Shown: positions 1 through 7,129 of the stretch, in pieces
How positions within the stretch are numbered: the stretch's first letter is position 1
Layout of the letters: every line of letters begins with the position of its first letter
From: CAVQWT01 sp963810815
GTDB taxonomy: Bacteria; Pseudomonadota; Gammaproteobacteria; Burkholderiales; Casimicrobiaceae
NCBI GenBank assembly: GCA_963810815.1
Contig: CAWEPB010000004.1
Span: 372,001-436,000 of the forward strand
Reading direction: 5' to 3'
Length of the DNA stretch: 64,000 bases
Position numbers and translations under genes: made by a program
Notes under the pieces: model-generated
What the model was told of the DNA's origin: nothing
Databases searched by the model: none
Seen by the model: the letters and a program-made list of their open reading frames with translations, nothing else

Positions 1-43
1 GCACGAACAGGCCCAGCTTGAAGTAGTTGGCTCGCACACTCAC
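1..43 (-). CDS. mlaD: MCE-family lipid-binding protein (MlaD-like), N-terminal fragment
   Basis: Only the first 14 codons lie in the window, reading MSVRANYFKLGLFV from a GTG at 43-41. The RANYFKLGLFV stretch is the usual start of the membrane anchor of MCE proteins, which bind lipid in the periplasm for MlaEF-type transporters. The assignment also rests on position: the gene follows mlaE and mlaF on the same strand, as mlaD does in Mla operons. The start overlaps the stop of a small repeat-derived open frame by 4 bases (GTGA). A second GTG lies 6 bases downstream, so the exact start is open. The rest of the gene is outside the window. Confidence 0.7.
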   Translation of the reverse strand, partial: MSVRANYFKLGLFV

Positions 44-195
44 GGTCGGCTCACGGTCGGTTGAAACGGGCTCGCTGGACTGCGTTCGCGCTGCGCACTA
101 CGGCTTTCGCCCTCGGGACGACCCGTCGGGCTCACAGGAAGACCTTCGTGCTGCGCACTCCGGTATTCGCCCTTGGGGCGGCCCGGCGGGCTCAT
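40..195 (-). CDS. 51-codon repeat-derived small ORF coupled to mlaF and mlaD
   Basis: This open frame fills the whole gap between mlaF and mlaD. Its ATG overlaps the mlaF stop (ATGA) and its own TGA overlaps the mlaD GTG (GTGA). It consists mainly of two 20-residue repeats, SPPGRPKGEYRSAQHEGLPV and SPTGRPEGESRSAQRERSPA, encoded by 60-bp DNA repeats, followed by a short tail. No family is recognised. It could be a real translated linker that keeps ribosomes moving into mlaD, or a chance open frame in a dispersed repeat whose length happens to be a multiple of three. A related peptide (GEHRSAQHEGSPVS) can be read from another copy near 60350. Confidence 0.3.
   Translation of the reverse strand: MSPPGRPKGEYRSAQHEGLPVSPTGRPEGESRSAQRERSPASPFQPTVSRP
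75..194 (-). repeat. Two tandem 60-bp GTGAGC-led repeat units between mlaF and mlaD
   Basis: Read on the minus strand, unit 1 spans 194-135 and unit 2 spans 134-75. Both begin TGAGCCCG, continue with a GGGC(C/T)G core, a GCGAA block and AGTGCGCAGC, and end in a GAA-containing segment just before the next (G)TGAGC or CGAGC. A third unit of the same design is at 60330-60389. An 11-bp tandem, CCGACCGTGAG, follows at 60-39 and contains the mlaD start codon. The arrangement looks like a boundary element that has been duplicated in tandem. Confidence 0.85.
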
Positions 196-989
196 GCCGC
201 CGCCACTTCGGGTTCGCGGTTGAAGAAGGCGTGCACCCGGGGGTCGGTGCTCTCGTCGCGCAGCCGCCGCGGATCGCCCTCGGCGATGATACCTTTGGCG
301 CGCTTGTCGAGGAGGATCACGCGATCGACGGCCGCGAAGATGCTGGCAAGGTCGTGGGTGACCATGACGAAGGTCACGCCGAGGCTCTCGGCCAGCCGGC
401 GGATCAGCGCGTCGAGCGACGCCGCGGTGATCGGATCGAGCCCCGACGACGGCTCGTCGAGGAACAGGATCGCCGGGTCGAGCGCCATCGCGCGTGCGAT
501 CGCCGCGCGCTTCTGCATGCCGCCCGAGAGTTCCGCGGGCATGTGGCCGGTGGCGGCGGACAGCCCGACCAGCTCGAGTTTCATACGCGCGATGAGGTCG
601 ATCGCCTCGTCGGGCAGGTCGGTGTACACCTCCAGCGGCAGCCGCACGTTCTCGAGCAGCGTCATCGACCCGAACAGCGCACCGGACTGGTACATGACGC
701 CGACCTTGCGCAGGATGTCGTAGCGGACGGCCCCGTCGGCGGTGACCATGTCGTCGCCGTCGATCCAGACGTGACCGGCGATGGCCGGGCACAGGCCGAT
801 CATGTGCTTGAGCAGCGTGGTCTTGCCGCCGCCGGAGCCGCCGAGGATGCCGAACACCTCGCCGCGGCGGATCTCGAAGTTCACGTGCCTGAGGATCGCG
901 ACGCGGTCGTAGCCGGCGGCGAGATTCTCGACGCGGATGATGGCATCGCCATGGGCATCGGTGCGTGTGGCGAGGTCCCCGGTCGGCAT
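192..989 (-). CDS. mlaF: MlaF-type lipid transport ATP-binding protein
   Basis: This is the ATPase of an Mla/Ttg2-type ABC system that moves phospholipids between the outer and inner membrane. It has 265 residues from the ATG at 989-987, the normal family length. The Walker A motif GGSGGGKTT is at about 50-58, the signature LSGGMQKR at 154-161 and Walker B ILFLDEP at 174-180, followed by a switch His in MVTHD. An upstream in-frame start would lie inside mlaE; the chosen ATG leaves a 1-base gap to the mlaE stop. The gene lies in the minus-strand operon between the permease and the MCE gene. Its stop overlaps the ATG of the repeat-derived small ORF. Confidence 0.93.
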   Translation of the reverse strand: MPTGDLATRTDAHGDAIIRVENLAAGYDRVAILRHVNFEIRRGEVFGILGGSGGGKTTLLKHMIGLCPAIAGHVWIDGDDMVTADGAVRYDILRKVGVMYQSGALFGSMTLLENVRLPLEVYTDLPDEAIDLIARMKLELVGLSAATGHMPAELSGGMQKRAAIARAMALDPAILFLDEPSSGLDPITAASLDALIRRLAESLGVTFVMVTHDLASIFAAVDRVILLDKRAKGIIAEGDPRRLRDESTDPRVHAFFNREPEVAAA

Positions 990-990
990 C

Positions 991-2103
991 TCAGATGTCC
1001 AGAACGTAATAGGCCAGCGCGAACATGCCGTCGATGACGACCAGCAGGATGATGCCCGACACCACGGCGCGCGTCGCCGAATCGCCCACCGCCGACGCAC
1101 CGGCCTGGGTCTGCAGACCGCGCAAGCAGCCGATGCCGGCGATGAGGATGGCGAACACGAACGACTTGACGAAGCCGGCGAGGAAATCGTTCATCGTCAC
1201 CGCGCTGTCGACCTCCTTGATGAAGGTCACGAAGGGGATCGAGAACGTCGTCATCGTGAGTGCGCCGCCGACGAGCCCGACGACGTTCGCGAACAGCACC
1301 AGCAGCGGCGTCATCATCAGGGCCGCGATGATCCGCGGCGTCACCAGGAAGCGCACCGGGTCGAGGCCCATCGTCGTCAGCGCGTCGACCTCCTGGTTGA
1401 CGCGCATGGTGCCGATTTCGGCGGCGAACGCGGCGCCGGAGCGGCCGGCGAGCAGGATCGCCGTCATCAGCGGGCCCAGTTCGCGCAGCATCGAGAGGCC
1501 GATCAGGTCGGCGACGAAGATCTCGGCGCCGAAGCGCTTCATCGGCACCGCCGACTGGAACGCGAGGATCATGCCGAGCAGGAACGACATCAGCGCCACG
1601 ATCGGCAGCGCGTCGACGCCGACCCGCTCGGCGATCAGCATGACGTCTTTCCAGCGCACGCTCCGCGGATGCATAGCCGCGTAGAAGAGCGCCGCCGTGG
1701 TCTCGCCGATGAATGCGATCTGGATCCTGATGTCGCGCCAGACCGCGTTCGTAGCGCGGCCGATCTCCTCGATCGCGGGGCCGCGCCGCGGCTCGGGATC
1801 GAGGTCGACCGAGAGGCGCTGGGCGTCGAACTGGCGCAGCAGCGCGGCGAACGACGGGGCGAGATTGGCCACCTCGAGCGGCGCCTTTCCGGCCTGGCGC
1901 TGGAGCTCGACGAACAGCGCGATGCCGGCGCCGTCGCAGTAGTCGACCGCGGCCGCGTCGACGACCACCGGCCGGCCGGATGCGCCGGCGAGCGCCGCGC
2001 GGGCTTCGCGCCAGAGAGGCGCCACGGTCGTCGCGTCGAGCCGGCCGGCCAGCGCGAGGACGCGGCGGCCGTCGGCGGCGTCGGTGATTGCGAGCGTAGC
2101 CAT
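991..2103 (-). CDS. mlaE: MlaE-family lipid ABC permease with N-terminal STAS domain
   Basis: This 370-residue protein joins a STAS domain (about 1-95, with VDAAAVDYCDGAGIALF as its core) to an MlaE permease domain (about 130-370). The permease part carries the conserved EIGTMRVNQEVDALTTMG loop that contacts the ATPase. In E. coli the STAS protein MlaB and the permease MlaE are separate; here they are one chain, as in many other Gram-negatives. It should form the membrane channel for lipid transport with the neighbouring mlaF and mlaD. The start ATG is at 2103-2101, 21 bases after the preceding gene. Confidence 0.92.
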   Translation of the reverse strand: MATLAITDAADGRRVLALAGRLDATTVAPLWREARAALAGASGRPVVVDAAAVDYCDGAGIALFVELQRQAGKAPLEVANLAPSFAALLRQFDAQRLSVDLDPEPRRGPAIEEIGRATNAVWRDIRIQIAFIGETTAALFYAAMHPRSVRWKDVMLIAERVGVDALPIVALMSFLLGMILAFQSAVPMKRFGAEIFVADLIGLSMLRELGPLMTAILLAGRSGAAFAAEIGTMRVNQEVDALTTMGLDPVRFLVTPRIIAALMMTPLLVLFANVVGLVGGALTMTTFSIPFVTFIKEVDSAVTMNDFLAGFVKSFVFAILIAGIGCLRGLQTQAGASAVGDSATRAVVSGIILLVVIDGMFALAYYVLDI

Positions 2104-2124
2104 CGGTGCCCGCCCGCGTGGCCG

Positions 2125-2649
2125 CTAGTCGAGGAGTTCGACGTTGTTGCCGGCGACGCGCACGCGATCACCCTCGCGGACGTACGGCTCGAACGCCATA
2201 CGCACGACCTGCGTCCGGCCGCCGTCGAGCTTGACGGTCACGTCCCAGCGCGACTGATCGTACGCGTTGGGCGACTTGCGGTAGTTGGCGCCGCCGGCGG
2301 CGCCGAGGATGACCATCCCCTGGTTGTCGCCGCCGCGGCCGATCTGGAACGCCGTCGTCACGCCGCCGGTCCCGCCGGGACCGCTTTGGGCGTTGGTACC
2401 GCCGACGCCGACGCCGGCGCCGAGCGCGGTCCACTCCTGCCGAACCGAGACCTGCCGGATGGACTCGACGCTGCCGCAGGGGCCGCAATCGCCGGCCGGC
2501 GGGCTGCCCGTGGCGGCCCTGGCCGGCGTGCCGGGCGTGGCGACCGGCGGCGGTGCGCTCTGCGACGAAACCGGGGGCGGCGTCTGGGCCAGGCCCGCGC
2601 CGGAGGCCAGCAGGATCGCGGCGGCAAGCAACCTGGTCATCGCGCTCAC
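2125..2649 (-). CDS. Small exported glycine-rich protein, function unknown
   Basis: The product has a signal peptide (LLAAAILLASGAGLAQ), a Pro/Ala-rich linker, a central glycine-rich segment and a C-terminal region with the pattern VREGDRVRVAGN. That ending resembles the last part of SlyB-like and glycine-zipper envelope proteins, which suggests a periplasmic or outer-membrane protein; I cannot name a family with certainty. The GTG at 2649 overlaps the stop of the upstream solute-binding gene (GTGA). An ATG 9 bases downstream (2640) is an alternative start and leaves the same signal peptide. Its place in the mla operon suggests an envelope role. Confidence 0.7.
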   Translation of the reverse strand: MSAMTRLLAAAILLASGAGLAQTPPPVSSQSAPPPVATPGTPARAATGSPPAGDCGPCGSVESIRQVSVRQEWTALGAGVGVGGTNAQSGPGGTGGVTTAFQIGRGGDNQGMVILGAAGGANYRKSPNAYDQSRWDVTVKLDGGRTQVVRMAFEPYVREGDRVRVAGNNVELLD

Positions 2650-3503
2650 TCCGGCAGCGTGTTGAGGTAGAACATCGCGTGCAGCAGCGGCCCCGGACGG
2701 CCGAGATGGCCAAGCCAGCGCTGGAAGATCGGGTCGATGCCGCCGTCGCGGTAGAGATCGACCAGCGCCCGGTTCACGGCCAGCCGGAAATCCGGATCGT
2801 CGCGGCGCACGACCAGCGCGTACGGCTCGATCGAGAAGTCCCCGTCGACGAAGGCGAGTGCGGCCGGACTGGCGCTGCGCTGCTTCAGCGCCGCCAGGAC
2901 GACGCGGTCGCCGGCGTAACCGTCGGCTTTGCCGGCAAGCAGCGCGGCGAGCCCTTCGGCGCCGTCGCGGACCGGCACCAGCGTCGCCGGCGCCTCCAGC
3001 GCGTTGAGCTGGCGCACCAGCGCCTGCTCGGTGGTGGTGCCGCCGATCACCGCGACGCGCTTGCCCTTCAGGTCATTGAGCCGCGCGATGTTGGTGCCGG
3101 TCCGGGTCAGCACGCCGCCGCCGTCGACGAAGATCGGCACGCTGAAGTCGACCTTTTCCATGCGCGTCAGGGTCACGGTGGTCGTGCCGCACACGACGTC
3201 GACGTCGCCGCTGGCGACGGCGTCGAGGCGGCCCGCCGCGTCGACGGGCTTCCATTCGAGCTTCAGCGACGGCAGGCCGAGCTGCTTCTGCACCGATCTG
3301 GCGACGGCCTCGCACAGCTCGACGCTGTAGCCGCGCGCCCTGCCTTCGCGGTCGGCGAACGAGAACGGCGCTGCGCCGGCGCGATAGCCGAGCACCAGGG
3401 TGCCGCCGGACTTGATCCGGTCGAGCGTCGGCGCCCCCTGGGCGGACCCGGCGGCGAGCGTGGCAGCGGCGAACAGCAGGACGAGGATGGGGGGGCGGGA
3501 CAT
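2646..3503 (-). CDS. Extracytoplasmic solute-binding protein, family 3 (amino-acid type)
   Basis: A 285-residue periplasmic binding protein of the SBP_bac_3 family, which usually delivers polar amino acids to ABC permeases. The signal peptide ends near GSAQGAP. The family hallmarks follow: GTLVLGYRAGAAPFSF, GYSVELCEAVA and DVVCGTTTVTLTRMEKVDFS. The ATG at 3503-3501 is chosen because a signal sequence follows it directly; longer open frames upstream lack one. No amino-acid ABC permease or ATPase gene is adjacent, so it is an orphan component leading the mla operon. It is a diverged paralogue of the protein encoded divergently at 3681. The two share the C-terminal pattern LHAMFYLNTLPE / LTAMYLLNAVPE. 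Confidence 0.88.
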   Translation of the reverse strand: MSRPPILVLLFAAATLAAGSAQGAPTLDRIKSGGTLVLGYRAGAAPFSFADREGRARGYSVELCEAVARSVQKQLGLPSLKLEWKPVDAAGRLDAVASGDVDVVCGTTTVTLTRMEKVDFSVPIFVDGGGVLTRTGTNIARLNDLKGKRVAVIGGTTTEQALVRQLNALEAPATLVPVRDGAEGLAALLAGKADGYAGDRVVLAALKQRSASPAALAFVDGDFSIEPYALVVRRDDPDFRLAVNRALVDLYRDGGIDPIFQRWLGHLGRPGPLLHAMFYLNTLPE

Positions 3504-3645
3504 CCGGCGGCGGCAGTGGGGAAAAACGCGAATGTGGCGCGCGAATCCAGGGCGAGCGGCGCGATTTGGCGCGGGTGAGTTTAGCACGCACTTCCGGCGC
3601 CGGAGGGGGATCGCGTGCGCGTCACCGGGACGAGCCGCCAGCCGG

Positions 3646-3651
3646 TAGAAT
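3646..3651 (+). promoter_or_regulatory. Likely -10 element for the 3681 solute-binding gene
   Basis: TAGAAT lies 29 bases before the ATG in the 177-bp divergent gap between two solute-binding-protein genes. I see no good -35 hexamer at 16-18 bp. Position and sequence fit a sigma-70 -10 box, but this is only a suggestion. Confidence 0.35.
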
Positions 3652-3680
3652 CGCGGCTCGCCCCGCCTGGAGACTCCCTC

Positions 3681-4610
3681 ATGTCGTCCGCATCCATCGC
3701 CGCCCTGCCCGCCCTGCACGCACCGATCGTCGGTCGCGCCCTCCGCCTCGGCCTGATCGGCGCCGCGGCGCTGATCGCCGCCGCCACCGCGCTGTCCGCC
3801 GCGCCGGCGCTTGCGCAAACGCCGGACACGCTCGGCAGGATCCGTGCCGCCGGCCAGATCAACGTGGCGTTTTCCGGCGACTCGCTGCCGTTCTCGTACG
3901 TCGCCACAGGCAACGAGGCGGCCGGCTATTCGATCGACCTGTGCAAGCGGGTGATCGCGCACATCGGACGCACGACCGGGGTGGCCGACCTCAAGGTGCG
4001 CTGGATCGTCGGCACCGCCGCCGAACGTGTCGCGATGGTCGCGACCGGCAAGGCCGACCTGGACTGCGCCAATACGACGGCGACGCAGACTCGGATGAAG
4101 GACGTCGATTTCTCCAACCTCGTGTTCGTCGACGCCGGCGGCTTCGCCGTCAAGGTCGATGGCGGCATCGCGCGCTTCGGCGATCTCGCCGGAAAGCGGG
4201 TCGGCGTGCTCGAGGGAACGACCACCGAGAAGCGCCTCGACGCCGTGATCAAGGAAAAGGGGATGGACGTGAAGGTCAGGCGCCTCAAGGACGGCAACGA
4301 GGGCATCGCGCTGCTCGACTCCGGCGGGCTCGACGCGTTCGCGTCCGACAAGATCAAGCTGATCGGCCTGATCGTGCAGGGCAAGGATGCCCGCACCCTG
4401 ACGATCCTGCCCGACGACCTGTCGTACGAGCCGATGGCCTTCGCGCTGCCGCGCGGCGATTCATCGTTCCGGCTGGAGGTGAACCGCGCCCTGACACAGG
4501 TCTACGTGTCGGGCGACATCGACCGCATCTTCGGGCAGTGGCTGGGACGCCTCGGCAAGCCTTCGCCCCTCCTGACGGCGATGTACCTGCTCAATGCCGT
4601 CCCGGAGTGA
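3681..4610 (+). CDS. Extracytoplasmic solute-binding protein, family 3 (paralogue)
   Basis: A 309-residue binding protein starting at the ATG at 3681, with GGAG about 9 bases upstream. An unusually long N-terminal region (about 45 residues, ending ALSAAPALAQ) contains the signal segment. The core motifs are GQINVAFSGDSLPFSY, GYSIDLCKRVI and DLDCANTTATQTRMKDVDFSN. As in its neighbour at 2646, a Cys sits just before the TTT/NTT segment, which is a shared trait of the pair. No cognate permease is nearby. Whether it serves a transporter elsewhere or acts as a sensor partner cannot be told from the sequence. Confidence 0.88.
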   Translation: MSSASIAALPALHAPIVGRALRLGLIGAAALIAAATALSAAPALAQTPDTLGRIRAAGQINVAFSGDSLPFSYVATGNEAAGYSIDLCKRVIAHIGRTTGVADLKVRWIVGTAAERVAMVATGKADLDCANTTATQTRMKDVDFSNLVFVDAGGFAVKVDGGIARFGDLAGKRVGVLEGTTTEKRLDAVIKEKGMDVKVRRLKDGNEGIALLDSGGLDAFASDKIKLIGLIVQGKDARTLTILPDDLSYEPMAFALPRGDSSFRLEVNRALTQVYVSGDIDRIFGQWLGRLGKPSPLLTAMYLLNAVPE

Positions 4611-4639
4611 GCCCCGCTGCAGCGCCGGCGGCAAAGGGC

Positions 4640-4645
4640 TATAAT
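4640..4645 (+). promoter_or_regulatory. Likely -10 element (TATAAT) for the SYLF gene
   Basis: A perfect TATAAT lies 142 bases before the SYLF start, with CTGCAG 17 bp upstream as a weak -35. It would give a leader of about 135 nt. That leader contains a short CACATT/CACATC/CACATC run near 4708-4725, an unstructured stretch of unknown meaning. Confidence 0.5.
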
Positions 4646-4786
4646 CCAGCTACCGGGCGTAAATGGCAGGCAATGCCTGCGGACGCCGTGATGGGGGTGC
4701 TTCCACATTCACATCCACATCCGGCGCTGGTCCGCGTGGCCGGACAGGTGGCGCGCCGCCCGCCTCAAATTTTCTGGAGAACAAAA

Positions 4787-5464
4787 ATGTTGACCAAGAG
4801 CATTCGCATGACGGGGTTCGCCCTTGTCGTCGCGGCGGCGGCGTTGATCGCCCCCGCGGCACAGGCGCAGGCGGACCAGCAGAACCTGGTGAACGCGGCG
4901 GACGCCACGTTCACGAATTTCCTGCGCGATCCGGAAATGAAGTGGCTGCAGCAGAACCTGCATCGCGCCAAGGCCGTGATGATCTCGCCGGAAATCGTCA
5001 AGGCCGGCTTCATCTTCGGTGGCTCCGGCGGTCGCGCGATCGTCGTCGCCCGGGCCGACGGCAAGTGGGTCGGCCCCGCGTTCTACACGATGGCCACCGC
5101 CAGCGTCGGCTTCCAGGCCGGCGTCGCCGTGTCCGAAATGGTCACGCTCGTGATGACGGACAAGGGCTTCAACTCGCTGCTGGCCGCCAGCTTCAAGATG
5201 GGCGGTGACGCCAGCGTCGCGGCCGGTCCGGTCGGCGCCGGCGCCAAGTCGGACATCGTTGCCGACCTGATCACGTTCACCCGCGCCAAGGGCATCTACG
5301 GCGGCCTGAACCTCGACGGCACGCTGGTGAACCTGACGGACGACTGGAACAAGGCCTACTTCGGCAAGCCGGTGCTGCCGCCGGACATCCTCGTCCGCGC
5401 CAACGTCAGCAACAAGGGCGCCGACAAGCTGCTGGCCAACGTCACCGCGGCCACGAAGAAGTAA
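4787..5464 (+). CDS. Exported lipid-binding SYLF-domain protein
   Basis: A 225-residue secreted protein with a clear signal peptide (LVVAAAALIAPAAQAQA). The mature part is a SYLF domain (DUF500/BPSL1445 type), recognised by the segments AKAVMISPEIVKAGFIFGGSGG, split here as AKAVMISPEIVKAG and FIFGGSGGRAIVVAR, and by SDIVADLITFTRAKGIYGGL. SYLF proteins bind phosphoinositide or other acidic lipids; bacterial members are periplasmic and poorly understood. The ATG at 4787 has GGAG nine bases upstream, and longer in-frame starts lack a signal. It is a monocistronic gene closed by a strong terminator. Confidence 0.9.
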   Translation: MLTKSIRMTGFALVVAAAALIAPAAQAQADQQNLVNAADATFTNFLRDPEMKWLQQNLHRAKAVMISPEIVKAGFIFGGSGGRAIVVARADGKWVGPAFYTMATASVGFQAGVAVSEMVTLVMTDKGFNSLLAASFKMGGDASVAAGPVGAGAKSDIVADLITFTRAKGIYGGLNLDGTLVNLTDDWNKAYFGKPVLPPDILVRANVSNKGADKLLANVTAATKK

Positions 5465-5476
5465 CGACGGCATCAC

Positions 5477-5505
5477 GGACGCGACCGGCTTCGTCGGTCG
5501 CGTCC
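5477..5505 (+). other. Perfect 11-bp inverted repeat just after the SYLF stop
   Basis: GGACGCGACCG (5477-5487) pairs perfectly with CGGTCGCGTCC (5495-5505) around a 7-base loop. It begins 12 bases after the stop and precedes the terminator hairpin at 5515-5541. It could protect the 3' end of the mRNA or act as an accessory terminator stem. Confidence 0.7.
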
Positions 5506-5514
5506 GGCCCGTCG

Positions 5515-5541
5515 AAGGGGTCCCGCGAGGGGCCCCTTTTT
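5515..5541 (+). terminator. Rho-independent terminator of the SYLF gene
   Basis: An AAGGGG / CCCCTT stem with inner CCC/GGG pairing around a GCGA loop is followed directly by a run of five T. It sits about 50 bases after the SYLF stop and upstream of xdhA, so it separates the two transcription units. Confidence 0.88.
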
Positions 5542-5607
5542 CGTGTGCCGGCTCCGTGGCATGTGCTATCGTCGACCGCTGCATTCCCATCCGCACGGAC
5601 CCGCGAC

Positions 5608-7116
5608 GTGGCCGAGCCCGAACCGATCCGTTTCCTGCTGAACGGCGCCCTCGTCGAGGTGGCCGACACCGCGCCGCAGACGACGCTGCTCGAGTTCCTG
5701 CGCGACCACCGGCGGCTCACCGGCACCAAGGAAGGCTGCGCCGAGGGCGACTGCGGGGCCTGCACCGTGGTGCTGGCGAGCCCTGCCGCTGCCGGCGGGC
5801 TCGACTGGCGCCCGGTCAACGCCTGCATCCGGCTGCTGCCGACGGTGGACGGCCTGGCGGTCTTCACCGTCGAGAGCCTGAAGGGTGTCGACGGCGCGCT
5901 GCATCCGGTCCAGGAAGCCATGGTGCGCGAGCACGCGTCGCAGTGCGGCTTCTGCACCCCCGGCTTCGTGATGAGCCTGTTCGGTCTCTACAAGAACGCG
6001 CACCGGCCGTCGCGCGACGCGGTCGCCTCGGCACTGTCCGGCAATCTCTGCCGCTGCACCGGGTACCGGCCGATTCTCGCCGCGGCGGAATCGATGTTCG
6101 CGCTGCCCGCGCCGGCCGACTGGCGCGGTCCCGGCGTCGGCGCCGACGGGACGCGCCGCTGCACGCGTGACGAGGAGGCGCTGGCCGACACTCTGGCCGC
6201 GATGGCGCGCACCGAAACCTTCGAGTACGAGCACGCCGGCCAGCGCTTCTTCGCGCCGCGCACCGTCGACCAGCTGGCGGCGGTCGTCGCCGCGCGGCCG
6301 GACGCGCGCATCGTCGCCGGCGCCACCGACGTCGGGCTGTGGGTGACCAAGCAGCACCGCTCGCTCGGCGACCTGGTTCATCTCGGCGCGGTAGCCGAGC
6401 TCGCGCGCATCGGCGAGGACGACGACGCGCTGGTCATCGGGGCGGGCGCCACGCTGTCGGAAGCGTTCGCGGCACTCGACCGCGAGTGGCCCGAACTGCG
6501 CGAGGCCTCGGACCGCTTCGCGTCGGTGCCGATCCGCAACTCGGGCACCCTGGGAGGCAACGTCGCCAACGGCTCGCCGATCGGCGATTCGATGCCGGCG
6601 CTGATCGCGCTCTCGGCGTCGGTGGTGCTGCGCAGAGAGCACACCGAGCGGGTGCTGCCGCTCGAGGACTTCTACGTCGGGTATCGGCAGACGGCGCTCG
6701 CGCCGGGCGAGTTCGTCGCTGCGATCCGCGTGCCGCGGCGCCGCCCGGGCACCGTGCTGCGCGCGTACAAGCTGTCGCGGCGCCACGACCAGGACATCTC
6801 CGCCGTGTTCGTCGCGATTCGACTCGATCTCGACGGCGACCGGATCGCGACGGCGCGCATCGGCGTCGGCGGTGCAGCGGCGACGCCGACGCGCGCCGTC
6901 GCGACCGAGGCGGCGCTCATCGGCGGCGCGTGGGCCGAGGTCGCCGTGCGCGCCGCGATGGCGGTGATCAAACAGGAATTCGCGCCGATCACCGACATGC
7001 GGGCGGGAGCCGCGTACCGCCGCGACATGCTCGCCGCGCTGCTGCTGCGCTGCTGGCACGAGACGGCGGCGGACGCGCCGCGCGCGCCGACCCGCGTGTT
7101 CGAAGCAATCGCCTGA
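5608..7116 (+). CDS. xdhA: Xanthine dehydrogenase small subunit (2Fe-2S and FAD domains)
   Basis: XdhA carries electrons from the molybdenum subunit through two 2Fe-2S clusters to FAD and NAD+ in the oxidation of hypoxanthine and xanthine to urate. Cluster ligands are visible: Cys 44, 49, 52 and 73 (plant-type ferredoxin fold), then CGFC at 113-116 and CRC at 148-150. The FAD-binding domain follows (about 190-400, with GATDVGLWVTKQHR and SGTLGGNVANGSPIGDSMPAL), then the CO-dehydrogenase-type C-terminal domain. With the GTG at 5608 the protein is 502 residues, normal for the family. A GTG at 5545 is possible but adds non-conserved residues. It is the first gene of the xdhABC-transporter run. 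Confidence 0.93.
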   Translation: MAEPEPIRFLLNGALVEVADTAPQTTLLEFLRDHRRLTGTKEGCAEGDCGACTVVLASPAAAGGLDWRPVNACIRLLPTVDGLAVFTVESLKGVDGALHPVQEAMVREHASQCGFCTPGFVMSLFGLYKNAHRPSRDAVASALSGNLCRCTGYRPILAAAESMFALPAPADWRGPGVGADGTRRCTRDEEALADTLAAMARTETFEYEHAGQRFFAPRTVDQLAAVVAARPDARIVAGATDVGLWVTKQHRSLGDLVHLGAVAELARIGEDDDALVIGAGATLSEAFAALDREWPELREASDRFASVPIRNSGTLGGNVANGSPIGDSMPALIALSASVVLRREHTERVLPLEDFYVGYRQTALAPGEFVAAIRVPRRRPGTVLRAYKLSRRHDQDISAVFVAIRLDLDGDRIATARIGVGGAAATPTRAVATEAALIGGAWAEVAVRAAMAVIKQEFAPITDMRAGAAYRRDMLAALLLRCWHETAADAPRAPTRVFEAIA

Positions 7117-7129
7117 GCGGATCGCCGCG

